Source of the DNA: Bacteroidales bacterium
GTDB lineage: Bacteria; Bacteroidota; Bacteroidia; Bacteroidales; UBA932
NCBI GenBank assembly: GCA_015060255.1
Contig: SUYV01000001.1
Span: 17,767 to 81,766, forward strand
Direction of reading: 5' to 3'
DNA length: 64,000 nt
The notes beneath the pieces were generated by a model, which saw nothing but the letters and a program-made list of their open reading frames with translations, was not told where the DNA came from and did no database searches. The position numbers and the translations under genes are program-made. Shown one piece after another: positions 18,833 through 28,781 of the stretch. Positions within the stretch are counted from its first letter, which is position 1. Each line of letters starts with the position of its first letter.

Positions 18833-20428
18833 TTACTGGATTTTTGTAAATCTCGGCAGACGTGACAGCGGAACATCGAGGAGATATGTCTCTCCTCCCT
18901 CGTATGTCTTTCCTTCCTCGTCCATCCACTTTCCTTTCGGAAGCTTTACGCTGCGGCTTGTTCCCTGGTCCATCACCGGTGCCACAAGATATTCATCTCC
19001 CAGCATATACTGGTCGTTGCATTCTTCGAATCCTTCTCCCGGGAACATGTAGTCCATACATCTTACGATAGGTTCTCCTGTCTGGGCCGAATGCCTTGCC
19101 TGCTCGAGGATGTAGTTCCCCATCTCCTGGTGGAGCAGGGCGTATTTTCTGCAGATTTCCAGATTTTCCGCGCTGAGGATCCTCCAAGGCGCCACCGAGA
19201 ACTGCATCATAGGCATCATCGAATGGATCTGGCATGAACGTACGATCAGAGCCTGGTCGAACTTGTCCTGGTCTATGTCGATGAAACTTCCGAACTGTCC
19301 TCCTCCGATCATGTCGGGGCATGTATAAGGGTGTCCGAGAAGGCCTGCCGCAATCATTGAGGGGACAAGTCTTGCTACGCCGTCCCATGAATATTCCTTG
19401 TCTCCAAGCCTCTGCACGAGCGCTTCTCCTCCCATTTTCCAGCATGCGCGGAACTCGTTGTACGGGAAGAGCAGTCCGAGCTTTGCCCAGAGTTCAGTCT
19501 GTTCTGTATCAAACGATTTGCCGTCATATGGAAGGATGTTTCTCTCAAGATATCTTTCGGGATCTCCCGCATCGAACTTGAATCCGTCGATGCCGTATTC
19601 TTCCTGCATGTCGGTAAGGGTCTTTCTGAAATATCCGAATGCCTCCGGGTTGCTCAGATCGTAGCATGCGCTCAGTCCGTTCCACCAGTCGAGGATGGCA
19701 GGCCTGGTGCCTTCCGCATTCATGACGAGATAGCCTTTGCTGCGGAGCCAGCGGTATTCCTGACTGTCCGGTGAAACGAAAGGAGACACCCAGAGCATTA
19801 CCTTGAACCCCATCTTGTGGAGCTCCTCCACCATGCCTTTCGGATCCGGGAATCTGTCAGGGCGGAATTCGAAGTTGCCGTAATACTTCTGCCAGTTGTC
19901 GTCGATCATGAGGATGCCGGTAGGGAAGCCGTTGTCCACTATGCTGCGTGCATATTTCATGACATCCGCCTGATTCTGGTTGTATACCAGCTCTATCCAT
20001 GTATTGTATTGAGGGACAGAGAAGAACAGGTCGGGAGGAACTGTTCCGGAAGCAGGGAAATGAGCCTTTGCGGCAGCAGTGAAGGCGTCTCTGAGAGTTG
20101 AGCCTGCGCTCACGCATTCTACGGCTCCTCTTGCTGCCTCGATGCTGATCACTCCATCCTTTATTTCGGCCTTGAATGGGCTGTCGCTCCAGATGTATCT
20201 GCCTTTGTTGGAGACCAGAAGCGGTGTAGTCTGGTTATTGAAGTTCTGTGTCTGATGGTTGAATCTGATGACGGTTTCGTTGTCGAAAGGCATGATGTTG
20301 CCAAGGTCGGTGACGGAACCCCACCATTTTTCGTTTTCAAGCATCTCTATCTCACTTTCGTTCCGGGCATTCGTGCAAGCGGTGAACGCGATCAGAATTG
20401 CAGCAAAGATCAGTTTTGGATGTTTCAT
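18833..20428 (-). CDS. GH31 family glycosidase, lipoprotein
   Basis: GILMIDDNWQKYYGNFEF, GFKVMLWVSPFVSPDS, YGIDGFKFDAGDPERY, DMIGGGQFGSF: GH31 (MYORG/KIAA1161-like) motifs; start trimmed to MKHPKLIF. Confidence 0.85.
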   Translation of the reverse strand: MKHPKLIFAAILIAFTACTNARNESEIEMLENEKWWGSVTDLGNIMPFDNETVIRFNHQTQNFNNQTTPLLVSNKGRYIWSDSPFKAEIKDGVISIEAARGAVECVSAGSTLRDAFTAAAKAHFPASGTVPPDLFFSVPQYNTWIELVYNQNQADVMKYARSIVDNGFPTGILMIDDNWQKYYGNFEFRPDRFPDPKGMVEELHKMGFKVMLWVSPFVSPDSQEYRWLRSKGYLVMNAEGTRPAILDWWNGLSACYDLSNPEAFGYFRKTLTDMQEEYGIDGFKFDAGDPERYLERNILPYDGKSFDTEQTELWAKLGLLFPYNEFRACWKMGGEALVQRLGDKEYSWDGVARLVPSMIAAGLLGHPYTCPDMIGGGQFGSFIDIDQDKFDQALIVRSCQIHSMMPMMQFSVAPWRILSAENLEICRKYALLHQEMGNYILEQARHSAQTGEPIVRCMDYMFPGEGFEECNDQYMLGDEYLVAPVMDQGTSRSVKLPKGKWMDEEGKTYEGGETYLLDVPLSRLPRFTKIQ

Positions 20429-20446
20429 AGTTTTGAAGTTATTAAT

Positions 20447-20465
20447 GTGTTTTCGCAAATATACT
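20447..20465 (-). promoter_or_regulatory. Putative -7 promoter/operator of GH31 gene (AGTATATTTGCGAAAACAC)
   Basis: TAnnTTTG match plus the GCGAAA(A)CAC extension shared with the pfkB promoter. Confidence 0.55.
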
Positions 20466-20711
20466 AATTATTTTTTCGAAACATTGAAATATGTCATATT
20501 GTTTCGTAAAGCGTAAGTTTGCGAAACCTATCGAAACTAAAATTTATCACGGCCGGTTGTTTTTAAGTGATTGATATACAATGGAATATTAGATTAATTG
20601 TGTGACAAAAGGATGGTTTCGGTTAAAAAATGCATAAAACTAATTCTTTTTTTTTTGACAAATGGTAAATTTGTAGGCTACTAATTATGAAATAACTAAA
20701 ACTATCGGGAA

Positions 20712-21836
20712 ATGTATTCTGAATTCAATACCTGGAAAGAAATTCATCAGCAGCCAGGGATGTGGCTGGCCACATATGACATTGTGTGTGGAATGCGTGC
20801 TGAAATCTCGGCTTTTGTGAAGAAGTTTGTCGAAGAGGGTTATGAAATCGTACTCACCGGTGCAGGAACCTCTGCATATATCGGTGATGCTCTGAAATGG
20901 ACGCTTGCAGGCACCTTGCTTCAGGGAGCAAAGGCAATTGCTACTACAGATATCATAACCGAAGCGGAGCAGCTTTTCAACAAGGACAGTAAGGTTCTGC
21001 TCATATCGTTTGCACGTTCAGGCAATTCTCCGGAGAGTGTTGGAGCAATCAATCTTGTCAACAAGGTTGCCGGCAGCGCTGCACACATTTACATCACATG
21101 CAATGAGAACGGCGAGATGGCGAAGATGGCTGACGGCAGCGATAATATCCTTCTGGTCCTGCTTCCTCCTGAGACCAATGATCTCTCTCTTGCAATGACC
21201 AGCAGCTATTCTTCAATGTTCCTGGCTTGTGCTATGATCGCCAATATCGACAGGATAGAGGATCATAAGGCTCAGATCGAGGCTCTTGCGGCAGCGGTTG
21301 AGACCTCTCTCGCAAAGTATTCAGAGGGAATAAAGGAGATTGCTTCAAGGGATTTCACAAGAGCGATCTTCCTTGGCAGCGGCGAGCTTATGGGAGTTGC
21401 AGAAGAGTCAAGACTGAAGCTTCAGGAACTTACTGACGGCACCGTGATGTGTACATTCGATTCGTTCCTCGGTTTCAGACATGGCCCTAAAGCGGTTGTA
21501 AGTCCGGAATCTATTATGGTATATCTCTTCTCGGAAGATGAATCTACCAGACGTTATGAATATGATCTTGTAAGACAGGTAAAGGCCAAGAACAATATAG
21601 CCGGCTATGTGGCGGTTTCGCAGTCAAAGCTGGGCATTGACGAAAGTCAGTTCGACCTTAATATAATAATAGGCGTTCCTGACTATGTCGAAAGGTGTTA
21701 TAAAAGTGTTTCCTATGTGATAGTGGCCCAGCTTCTTGGCCTGTACAAGGCGATTTCTCTCGACAGAAGCCCTGACAATCCGTCGATTTCCGGAAACATT
21801 TCAAGAGTAGTAGAGGGAGTGACAATTTACGAATAA
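20712..21836 (+). CDS. agaS: SIS-domain sugar isomerase/deaminase, AgaS family
   Basis: ILTGAGTSAYIGDAL, LLISFARSGNSPESVGAINLV, FLGSGELMGVAEESRLKLQELTDG...FLGFRHGPKAVV. Confidence 0.9.
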   Translation: MYSEFNTWKEIHQQPGMWLATYDIVCGMRAEISAFVKKFVEEGYEIVLTGAGTSAYIGDALKWTLAGTLLQGAKAIATTDIITEAEQLFNKDSKVLLISFARSGNSPESVGAINLVNKVAGSAAHIYITCNENGEMAKMADGSDNILLVLLPPETNDLSLAMTSSYSSMFLACAMIANIDRIEDHKAQIEALAAAVETSLAKYSEGIKEIASRDFTRAIFLGSGELMGVAEESRLKLQELTDGTVMCTFDSFLGFRHGPKAVVSPESIMVYLFSEDESTRRYEYDLVRQVKAKNNIAGYVAVSQSKLGIDESQFDLNIIIGVPDYVERCYKSVSYVIVAQLLGLYKAISLDRSPDNPSISGNISRVVEGVTIYE

Positions 21837-21840
21837 CCAT

Positions 21841-23067
21841 ATGGCTAAGACAGAAAAACTATTGGAAAGACTTGAGGCATTGAGAGTCGAGACAGGAGTG
21901 GCACGCACCATTTTCGCGGTGTGTCCTAACTCTCTCTCGGTCATCCGTGCTTCCTTCCGCGCAGCAAAGCGCAACAATGCGCCGATTTATTTCGCTGCGA
22001 CCCTTAACCAGATCGACGGTGACGGCGGTTATACAGGCATGGTCCAGTCTCAGTTCACAAAGATGCTCCAGTTCGAGGCTGACAGGGTGAACTACACAGG
22101 TTGCAGCATCGTTGCAATAGACCATGGCGGTCCCTGGCTCAAGGACAAGCAGCGTGTCGAGAAGTGGTCGACTGAGGATGCGATGAACGGAGTCAAGAAG
22201 TCGTTCGAGGACGCTGTGCTCGCAGGCTATGACCTCATCCATGTAGACCCTACCGTTGACATCAACGTGGCAAAGGGAGACGTTATCGACATCCATGTCG
22301 TTGTACGCCGTACAGTCGAACTCATCAAGCATGTCGAGGATTTCCGCGTGGCAAACAACCTTCCTGAGATCTCGTACGAGGTCGGAACAGAAGAGGTTCA
22401 CGGAGGTCTTGCAGACGAGACTACATTCGATACATTCCTCACCGAGCTAAAGAGCGGTCTTGCCGAGGTGGGTCTCGCACACGTATGGCCATGCTTCATC
22501 GTAGGAAAGGTGGGAACCGACCTCGATACAGCGATCTTCGATCCTGAGGTTGCAAGAAATCTTACTGCGAAGGTACGCCCTCACGGCAGCTGGATCAAGG
22601 GTCACTATACAGACGGCGTAAGCAATCCTGAAGAGTATCCTCTCAGCGGAATGGGAGCGGCAAATGTCGGTCCTGAGTTCACCATCAGCGAGTATGAGGC
22701 TCTCAAGGAGCTTGATGCGCTTGAGCGCAGGTTTGAGGCTGAGGGCAAGGTGGCCGTCCTCTCAAACATGGCGGCAACCCTCGAAAGACTCGTATATGAG
22801 AGCGGTCGCTGGATCAAGTGGCTCCATGAGGACGAGGCAGGAAAGGACTTCCCTGAGCTTACCGCAGAGCGTCGCGAATGGCTTGTAGGAACAGGCTGCC
22901 GTTACATCTGGCAGCATCCTGAGGCTGTTGCGGCAAGGACGCAGCTTTATGGCAACCTGGCAAGACTCGGAGTGGATGCGGAAGAAGTTGTCCTCGGTCG
23001 CATCGAGCGTGACATGGACAAGTACTTCGTGGCATTCAACCTTGTCGGAGTGAATGATCTTCTTTAA
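21841..23067 (+). CDS. gatZ: D-tagatose-1,6-bisphosphate aldolase non-catalytic subunit family (GatZ/KbaZ)
   Basis: TIFAVCPNSLSVIRASFRAAKRNNAPIYFAATLNQID, GGYTGM, DHGGPWLKD, YEVGTEEVHGGL. Confidence 0.88.
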   Translation: MAKTEKLLERLEALRVETGVARTIFAVCPNSLSVIRASFRAAKRNNAPIYFAATLNQIDGDGGYTGMVQSQFTKMLQFEADRVNYTGCSIVAIDHGGPWLKDKQRVEKWSTEDAMNGVKKSFEDAVLAGYDLIHVDPTVDINVAKGDVIDIHVVVRRTVELIKHVEDFRVANNLPEISYEVGTEEVHGGLADETTFDTFLTELKSGLAEVGLAHVWPCFIVGKVGTDLDTAIFDPEVARNLTAKVRPHGSWIKGHYTDGVSNPEEYPLSGMGAANVGPEFTISEYEALKELDALERRFEAEGKVAVLSNMAATLERLVYESGRWIKWLHEDEAGKDFPELTAERREWLVGTGCRYIWQHPEAVAARTQLYGNLARLGVDAEEVVLGRIERDMDKYFVAFNLVGVNDLL

Positions 23068-23105
23068 GAAATCAAAATCAATACTATACCTTAATTTTAA
23101 TAACA

Positions 23106-26072
23106 ATGAAAGCAAACTTTAACCTTAAAGGATTGATGGCAGCAGCTTTTATGTTGCTTTCAGTCTCTTTGTTTGCACAGCAGCACACCGTTACCGGTAC
23201 TGTTGTTGACGCAGACAATGGTCAGCCGCTCGTTGGCGTTGCAGTTATGGTCTCTACCGGTGGTGGAGTCGTGACAGACGCAAACGGTTCTTATGCGGTT
23301 TCGGCTTCTGACAATGCAACGCTTACATTCAACACTCTCGGCTACATTGACGTAGTTGAGACAGTGAACGGACGCTCAGTTGTCAATGTCAAGATGACTG
23401 TAGATTCAAAAGTGCTTGAAGAAGTTGTCGTTCTCGGTTACACTAGCCAGAAGAAGAACGAGCTCTCAAGCTCAGTTGTATCACTTAGCGCAGAAAAACT
23501 CAAGGACGTAACCTCTCCAGACCTTGGTAACATGCTTCAGGGTAAGGCAGCCGGTGTCCTTGTAACAAATGCTTCAGGTCAGCCTGGTGACGGTGCGAAG
23601 ATCCGTATCCGTGGTACAGGTTCGATCACAGCAAACTCAGGTCCTCTCTACGTAGTGGACGGTGTCGCAGGCGGTTCATTCAACCCTAATGACGTCGAGA
23701 CCCTCACAGTCCTCAAGGACGCTTCTGCAACAGCTCTTTATGGTGCTGCAGCATCAGGCGGTGTCATCGTCGTTACTACCAAGTCTGCAAAGACAGACAA
23801 GGCTACTGTGACTCTCAAGGCTACTGCCGGTATCAAGAAGGCCCTTACCGGTCGTTTCTCTCCAATGAACTCTCAGGAGCTTTATGACCTCCAGAAGCAG
23901 ATCTACTCAAAGAGTCTCTTCGGAATCCAGCGTCCTAAGACTCTCCTTGAGCAGGATTTTGATTGGATGGATGCAGCATTCAACCTCGGTGTTGTTCAGG
24001 ACTACTACGTTTCGGCAGCAGGTAAGGCCGGCCGCGTAAATTACTTCGCATCTGTCAGCCACTATGACGAGGAAGGTACCCTTATCAACACAAACCACAA
24101 GAGAAGTTCTGCACGTGTAAACCTCTCTGCTCCTCTCGGAAAGAACGTGAACATGGCACTCCGCGTCAACTATGACCGTGCTAAGAGCCAGTACACTTCT
24201 TCATACGTAACTCTCGAGTGTGCTTACCGTGCACTTCCTTGGGATGATCCTTATGTATATGATGCAGAAGGAAATCGTACAAATGAGATCCTCCACATAG
24301 GCAGTGCAGACCGTGGTGACGGTCGCAAGAATCAGACATGGTACTCGCACGACAAGTATAACTTCCTCCACAACGAGGTTTACAACTACAACATCAGCGA
24401 GTCTGAGGATATCATGGCCGACCTCGTTCTCAACTGGAACATCACTGACTGGTTGATGTTCTCGACTACAAACCGTTTCAACTCATCGAACTGGTTCAAC
24501 GAGGCTTTCTATGACCCTCGTACTACTCTCCCTTCAATCCCTAATGGACAGATCGAGAACAGCCACGGTTCAGGTTGGGGCTTCGGTACTACAAACCTCC
24601 TCAAGGCCAACAAGGACTTCGGTGACCACAGCGTAAACGGCGTCATCGGTATCGAGTACGGTGAGGGCTTCAGCCGCAGCTTCAACGCAAGTGCTACAGA
24701 CATGCCTAACGGTCAGGCTTCTCTCAGCAACGGTATCGCTCAGGCAGTAGGTGGTTACAACTACGCTTCACGTTCATGGGCATGGCTCGCTCAGGCTCAG
24801 TATTCATACAAGGGCAGATATATCGCAAGTGCTTCAGTACGTTATGACGAGACTTCTCGTTTCGCCCCTAAGGCACGCGGCGGTTACTTCCCAGGTGCAT
24901 CAGCAGCTTGGCTGATCAACAAGGAGCCTTGGATGGAAGGACAGAATGTAATGTCTCTCCTGAAACTCCGCGCAGGTTACGGAAAGACAGGTAACGACTC
25001 TATCGCGAACTTCCTCTGGCAGGACATCTACAGCCTTTCTTCACAGTATCAGAACATCACGGCAGCTATCCTCGAGCGTCAGCAGAACCCTAACCTCGGT
25101 TGGGAAGAGGCTTACATGACCAGCGTCGGTCTCGATATGGAGTTCATCGACAGGATCAATGTTACTCTCGACCTTTACAATATTGACAACAAGAACCTCC
25201 TCCTTGCAGTTCCGCTCGCACCTTCAACAGGATTCTTCGAGTTCATGGACAACGTAGGTACAGTGAACAACAAGGGTATCGAGCTCGCAGTTGATGCTGA
25301 CATCATCGACAAGGGTGACTGGTATTGGAACTTCGGTTTCAACATCGGCCTTAACAAGAACAAGGTCGTTTATCTTCCAAACGGTGAGTTCCGTCAGGGC
25401 AACCAGATCGTTCGCGAGGGTCAGGACATCTTCACATGGAACATGCCTATCTGGGCAGGTGTAGATCCTGAGACAGGTAGCCCGACATGGGAGAAGGTTC
25501 TTGAAGATGGCACTAAGGAGATTACAACTACCTACGCTGAGGCAACATTCCAGAACGCAGGTACATCATCACCTAAGTTCCAGGGAGGTCTCAGCACAAT
25601 GCTCAGCTGGAAGGGCATCACTCTCTCAGCTACAGGTAACTTCATCTATGGCAACATGATCTACAACTCAGCTCGTGTTTCAATGGACTCAGACGGTGCT
25701 TACACTGACTACAACATGATGTCTATCGACAACGGTCTCGGTTGGTCACGTTGGCAGCAGCCGGGTGACATCGCAACTCACCCTAAGCCAAAGATGAACG
25801 GTAACAACGACGCTCACATGCTTTCTACCCGTTACCTCGAGAACGGCAGCTATTTCCGTCTCAAGAACGTAACTCTCAGCTATGACTTCCCACGGGCATG
25901 GATGAAGAAGGCAAAGATGCAGGGCCTCAAGGTTTATGTATCAGGCGACAATCTCGTTACATTCTCTAAGTTCTCAGGAATGGACCCTGAGATCGATACA
26001 GAGGACGGTACTTATGACACTAACTACCCTGTTCCTATGACAGTAGTTGGCGGTATCCAGATCACTTTCTAA
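23106..26072 (+). CDS. SusC/RagA family TonB-dependent receptor
   Basis: CarboxypepD_reg N-terminus TGTVVDADNGQPLVGVAV, GTGSITANSGPLYVVDGV, NDVETLTVLKDASATALYGAAASGGVIVVTTK. Confidence 0.97.
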   Translation: MKANFNLKGLMAAAFMLLSVSLFAQQHTVTGTVVDADNGQPLVGVAVMVSTGGGVVTDANGSYAVSASDNATLTFNTLGYIDVVETVNGRSVVNVKMTVDSKVLEEVVVLGYTSQKKNELSSSVVSLSAEKLKDVTSPDLGNMLQGKAAGVLVTNASGQPGDGAKIRIRGTGSITANSGPLYVVDGVAGGSFNPNDVETLTVLKDASATALYGAAASGGVIVVTTKSAKTDKATVTLKATAGIKKALTGRFSPMNSQELYDLQKQIYSKSLFGIQRPKTLLEQDFDWMDAAFNLGVVQDYYVSAAGKAGRVNYFASVSHYDEEGTLINTNHKRSSARVNLSAPLGKNVNMALRVNYDRAKSQYTSSYVTLECAYRALPWDDPYVYDAEGNRTNEILHIGSADRGDGRKNQTWYSHDKYNFLHNEVYNYNISESEDIMADLVLNWNITDWLMFSTTNRFNSSNWFNEAFYDPRTTLPSIPNGQIENSHGSGWGFGTTNLLKANKDFGDHSVNGVIGIEYGEGFSRSFNASATDMPNGQASLSNGIAQAVGGYNYASRSWAWLAQAQYSYKGRYIASASVRYDETSRFAPKARGGYFPGASAAWLINKEPWMEGQNVMSLLKLRAGYGKTGNDSIANFLWQDIYSLSSQYQNITAAILERQQNPNLGWEEAYMTSVGLDMEFIDRINVTLDLYNIDNKNLLLAVPLAPSTGFFEFMDNVGTVNNKGIELAVDADIIDKGDWYWNFGFNIGLNKNKVVYLPNGEFRQGNQIVREGQDIFTWNMPIWAGVDPETGSPTWEKVLEDGTKEITTTYAEATFQNAGTSSPKFQGGLSTMLSWKGITLSATGNFIYGNMIYNSARVSMDSDGAYTDYNMMSIDNGLGWSRWQQPGDIATHPKPKMNGNNDAHMLSTRYLENGSYFRLKNVTLSYDFPRAWMKKAKMQGLKVYVSGDNLVTFSKFSGMDPEIDTEDGTYDTNYPVPMTVVGGIQITF

Positions 26073-26095
26073 TAACTGATTGACACTCTATCGAT

Positions 26096-27841
26096 ATGAA
26101 AAAGATATTAATGATGATTGCAGCTGCTGCGGTCCTTGTGTCATGTAACATGGACTTCTACAGTTCAGACACAATGACTTCTGCAATGCTCAAGGAAAAT
26201 CCGGGAGCCGCTGTATATACGACTGATGGTAACTACTCTATGTTCTATCAGCACATTGACTATGTTGGGTACGGTGGCAATACCTACTCACGTCTTCTCT
26301 TCCTGATGACAGAACTTCGTGGTGATAACGTAACTCTTTCAGGACGTACTACTGACCCATTGTATGAGGACAATGTTTACGGCGACAACCCGCAGACTCA
26401 AGACCTCCAGTATTTCTGGTTTGTTTCATATAAGATCATCTATGGAGCGAACGCCAACATCGGGTCTATGCCGGAGGGTGTAGATGCGGCGACAGACCAC
26501 CTTCTCGGTGAGAACTACTTCATCCGTGCAATTGCACACCTGAACCTCTGTAACATCTTCGCAACTCCATATACCTATGGTGCAGAGAAGCGTCCTGACA
26601 TGCCGGGTATAGTTCTCCGTAACTCGACTGACTGTTCTGTGACAACCCGTGCTACTGTAGGTCAGGTATATGAGCTTATCGTTTCTGACCTTCAGAAGGC
26701 AATGGACCTCATGAAGGGTGGTACACCACGTGGTAACAAGGGTTATGCAAACTATGAGGCTGCTGCAGGTCTCCTCACAAGAGTTTACCTCTATATGGGT
26801 GAGTATGACAAGTGTATCGCTCTCGCTGAGGAAATCTTCGGTGGCAACGCAGCTGCAAAGCTTGACGACATCACAAAATACTACCCTAACACAAGAACTT
26901 CAAAGGAGACTCTCTGGTGCATCGCAAAGGATAATGACGACGAGGGTTCTGACTACTCACCTAAGAGCCAGCTCGCTTCTATGTATTACTCTAACGACGC
27001 CATCGGTGGTACAGGCTGGTGTGAGATGTACTGGTCAGATCCACTCATGGAGCTCATCTTCCGTCACCCTGAGGACAAGCGTCTTACTTACTGGGGAACT
27101 CTTGGCGCAACAAACGATGGCAAGAAGATGGTTCACTGGCCTATCATCGACGAAGCTAACAACTTCCGTAACAATGCAAACGTTCACAACGTAACACTTG
27201 GTACAGATCCTGAAAACCTTGCAACTCTTTCTTTTGATGGAAAGAACTATACTCTTAAGTCTAAGGTCGTCAATGGCTACACTCAGTATTACATCACTGG
27301 TATGTACACTGATGCTCAGGACAATGATGGTTTCGAGGGCGGTACAAGAGTATATGTACGTGACAACGTAAGTATCGCTCAGGGTGTCCGTCAGACATTC
27401 CCTGCATACACAATGTCCAAGTTCTCATGGCAAGACGGCGATCCTATGCTTTCATCACCTGCAATTATCCGTTGGGCAGAGGTTGTTCTCAACGCTGCTG
27501 AGGCTTACGCTCACAAGGGTGATATTAATAATGCTCTCAAGTACACCAACGTGATCCGTACGCGTGCAGGCATCCCTACATGGGGTAGTGAGGCTGCATA
27601 CAAGGCTGAGGGTTACACTGACATCGTTGACGTTGTTCTTGACGAGCGCCGTATGGAGCTCTGCTTCGAGGGTCACCGTGCTATCGACGTATTCAGAAAC
27701 GGTAAGGTTCTCGACCGTCGCTTCTCTGGCGTTCACGCTTGGGAGGAGATTGACAAGGCTGAGATGGATAAGAGATTCCCATACTGCATCCCATTCGCAG
27801 AGATTTCTGTAAGCGGCATTGCAGGTAACGGAAAGCAGTAA
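26096..27841 (+). CDS. SusD/RagB family surface glycan-binding lipoprotein
   Basis: Follows SusC; VSCNMD lipobox; ENYFIRAIAHLNLCNIFATPYT, VVLDERRMELCFEGHRAIDVFRNGK. Confidence 0.96.
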   Translation: MKKILMMIAAAAVLVSCNMDFYSSDTMTSAMLKENPGAAVYTTDGNYSMFYQHIDYVGYGGNTYSRLLFLMTELRGDNVTLSGRTTDPLYEDNVYGDNPQTQDLQYFWFVSYKIIYGANANIGSMPEGVDAATDHLLGENYFIRAIAHLNLCNIFATPYTYGAEKRPDMPGIVLRNSTDCSVTTRATVGQVYELIVSDLQKAMDLMKGGTPRGNKGYANYEAAAGLLTRVYLYMGEYDKCIALAEEIFGGNAAAKLDDITKYYPNTRTSKETLWCIAKDNDDEGSDYSPKSQLASMYYSNDAIGGTGWCEMYWSDPLMELIFRHPEDKRLTYWGTLGATNDGKKMVHWPIIDEANNFRNNANVHNVTLGTDPENLATLSFDGKNYTLKSKVVNGYTQYYITGMYTDAQDNDGFEGGTRVYVRDNVSIAQGVRQTFPAYTMSKFSWQDGDPMLSSPAIIRWAEVVLNAAEAYAHKGDINNALKYTNVIRTRAGIPTWGSEAAYKAEGYTDIVDVVLDERRMELCFEGHRAIDVFRNGKVLDRRFSGVHAWEEIDKAEMDKRFPYCIPFAEISVSGIAGNGKQ

Positions 27842-27900
27842 TAGAAGTAACTAAAACCATCCAAAACAATATTTTATTAACCAATTAATTCCAAAACAAA

Positions 27901-28704
27901 ATGAAAAAAATTATGACTATCGCAGCAATGCTTGCTGCAGTTATGGTGTCTTTCTCATCATGTAAGAAGGATGAAAAGCCACAGGGCGGTGGAAACACTG
28001 TTGTAACTTGCCCGGATTGTGGTCAGCCAGAAGATGATTGCACTTGCAACGATTATGTTCAGGCTATCACTATCGATGGTAATTTCGATGATTGGGCAGC
28101 TGTTACTCCTGCTGTCGCAACTTGCAATCCTGATGCAAAGTACACTGCACTTACTACTCTCAAGGCTTACATGGACGACTTCTATGTGTTCCTTTATGTA
28201 GAGTTCGATGAGGATGAGATCGTTGACCGCGCATGGACTCCTTTCCACGTTTACATGAATGCTGACAACAGCGATGCTACTGGTGGATTCGGTGACCAGT
28301 GGAGTGATGCAAATGCTGAGTTCATGTTTGAGACAGCTATCTTCGGCTCTGATGCATTCACAACTTGGGATGCAGCTCTCTTCAAATGGTGGGGTGACGT
28401 AGGTGGTTCAGGATGGCTCTGGACTGAGGGCTCTGTTGCAGGCTTCGAACATTCAAGTGATGACAACTGGGGAGCTCTTCTTGGTGAGGGCTCTGGTATC
28501 ACTATGGGAGCTGGTAATGGCAACGCATTCGAGATATCTATCCTTAAGGAGATGGTATTGGGTGCTGAGTTCGCAGAGACAATCGGTGTCGGTGTTGACA
28601 TCCAGCAGTCCTGGTCTTCAGTAGGTGTCCTTCCTAACGCAGCTGTGACTGACGACAACACTAACGGCCTTGCTCCAAAGCTCGTTGTAAATCTTGCAAA
28701 GTAA
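27901..28704 (+). CDS. CBM9-like surface lipoprotein with Cys-rich linker (CPDCGQPEDDCTC)
   Basis: Lipobox SSCKKDEK; ITIDGNFDDWAAV; paralog of 46918-47685. Confidence 0.65.
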   Translation: MKKIMTIAAMLAAVMVSFSSCKKDEKPQGGGNTVVTCPDCGQPEDDCTCNDYVQAITIDGNFDDWAAVTPAVATCNPDAKYTALTTLKAYMDDFYVFLYVEFDEDEIVDRAWTPFHVYMNADNSDATGGFGDQWSDANAEFMFETAIFGSDAFTTWDAALFKWWGDVGGSGWLWTEGSVAGFEHSSDDNWGALLGEGSGITMGAGNGNAFEISILKEMVLGAEFAETIGVGVDIQQSWSSVGVLPNAAVTDDNTNGLAPKLVVNLAK

Positions 28705-28781
28705 TTTGCTGAAAATAACAGATGTCCTGCCTGCTGACCCGGGCAGGATGTCCCACTCTGATAACCAAACAATCACATATT

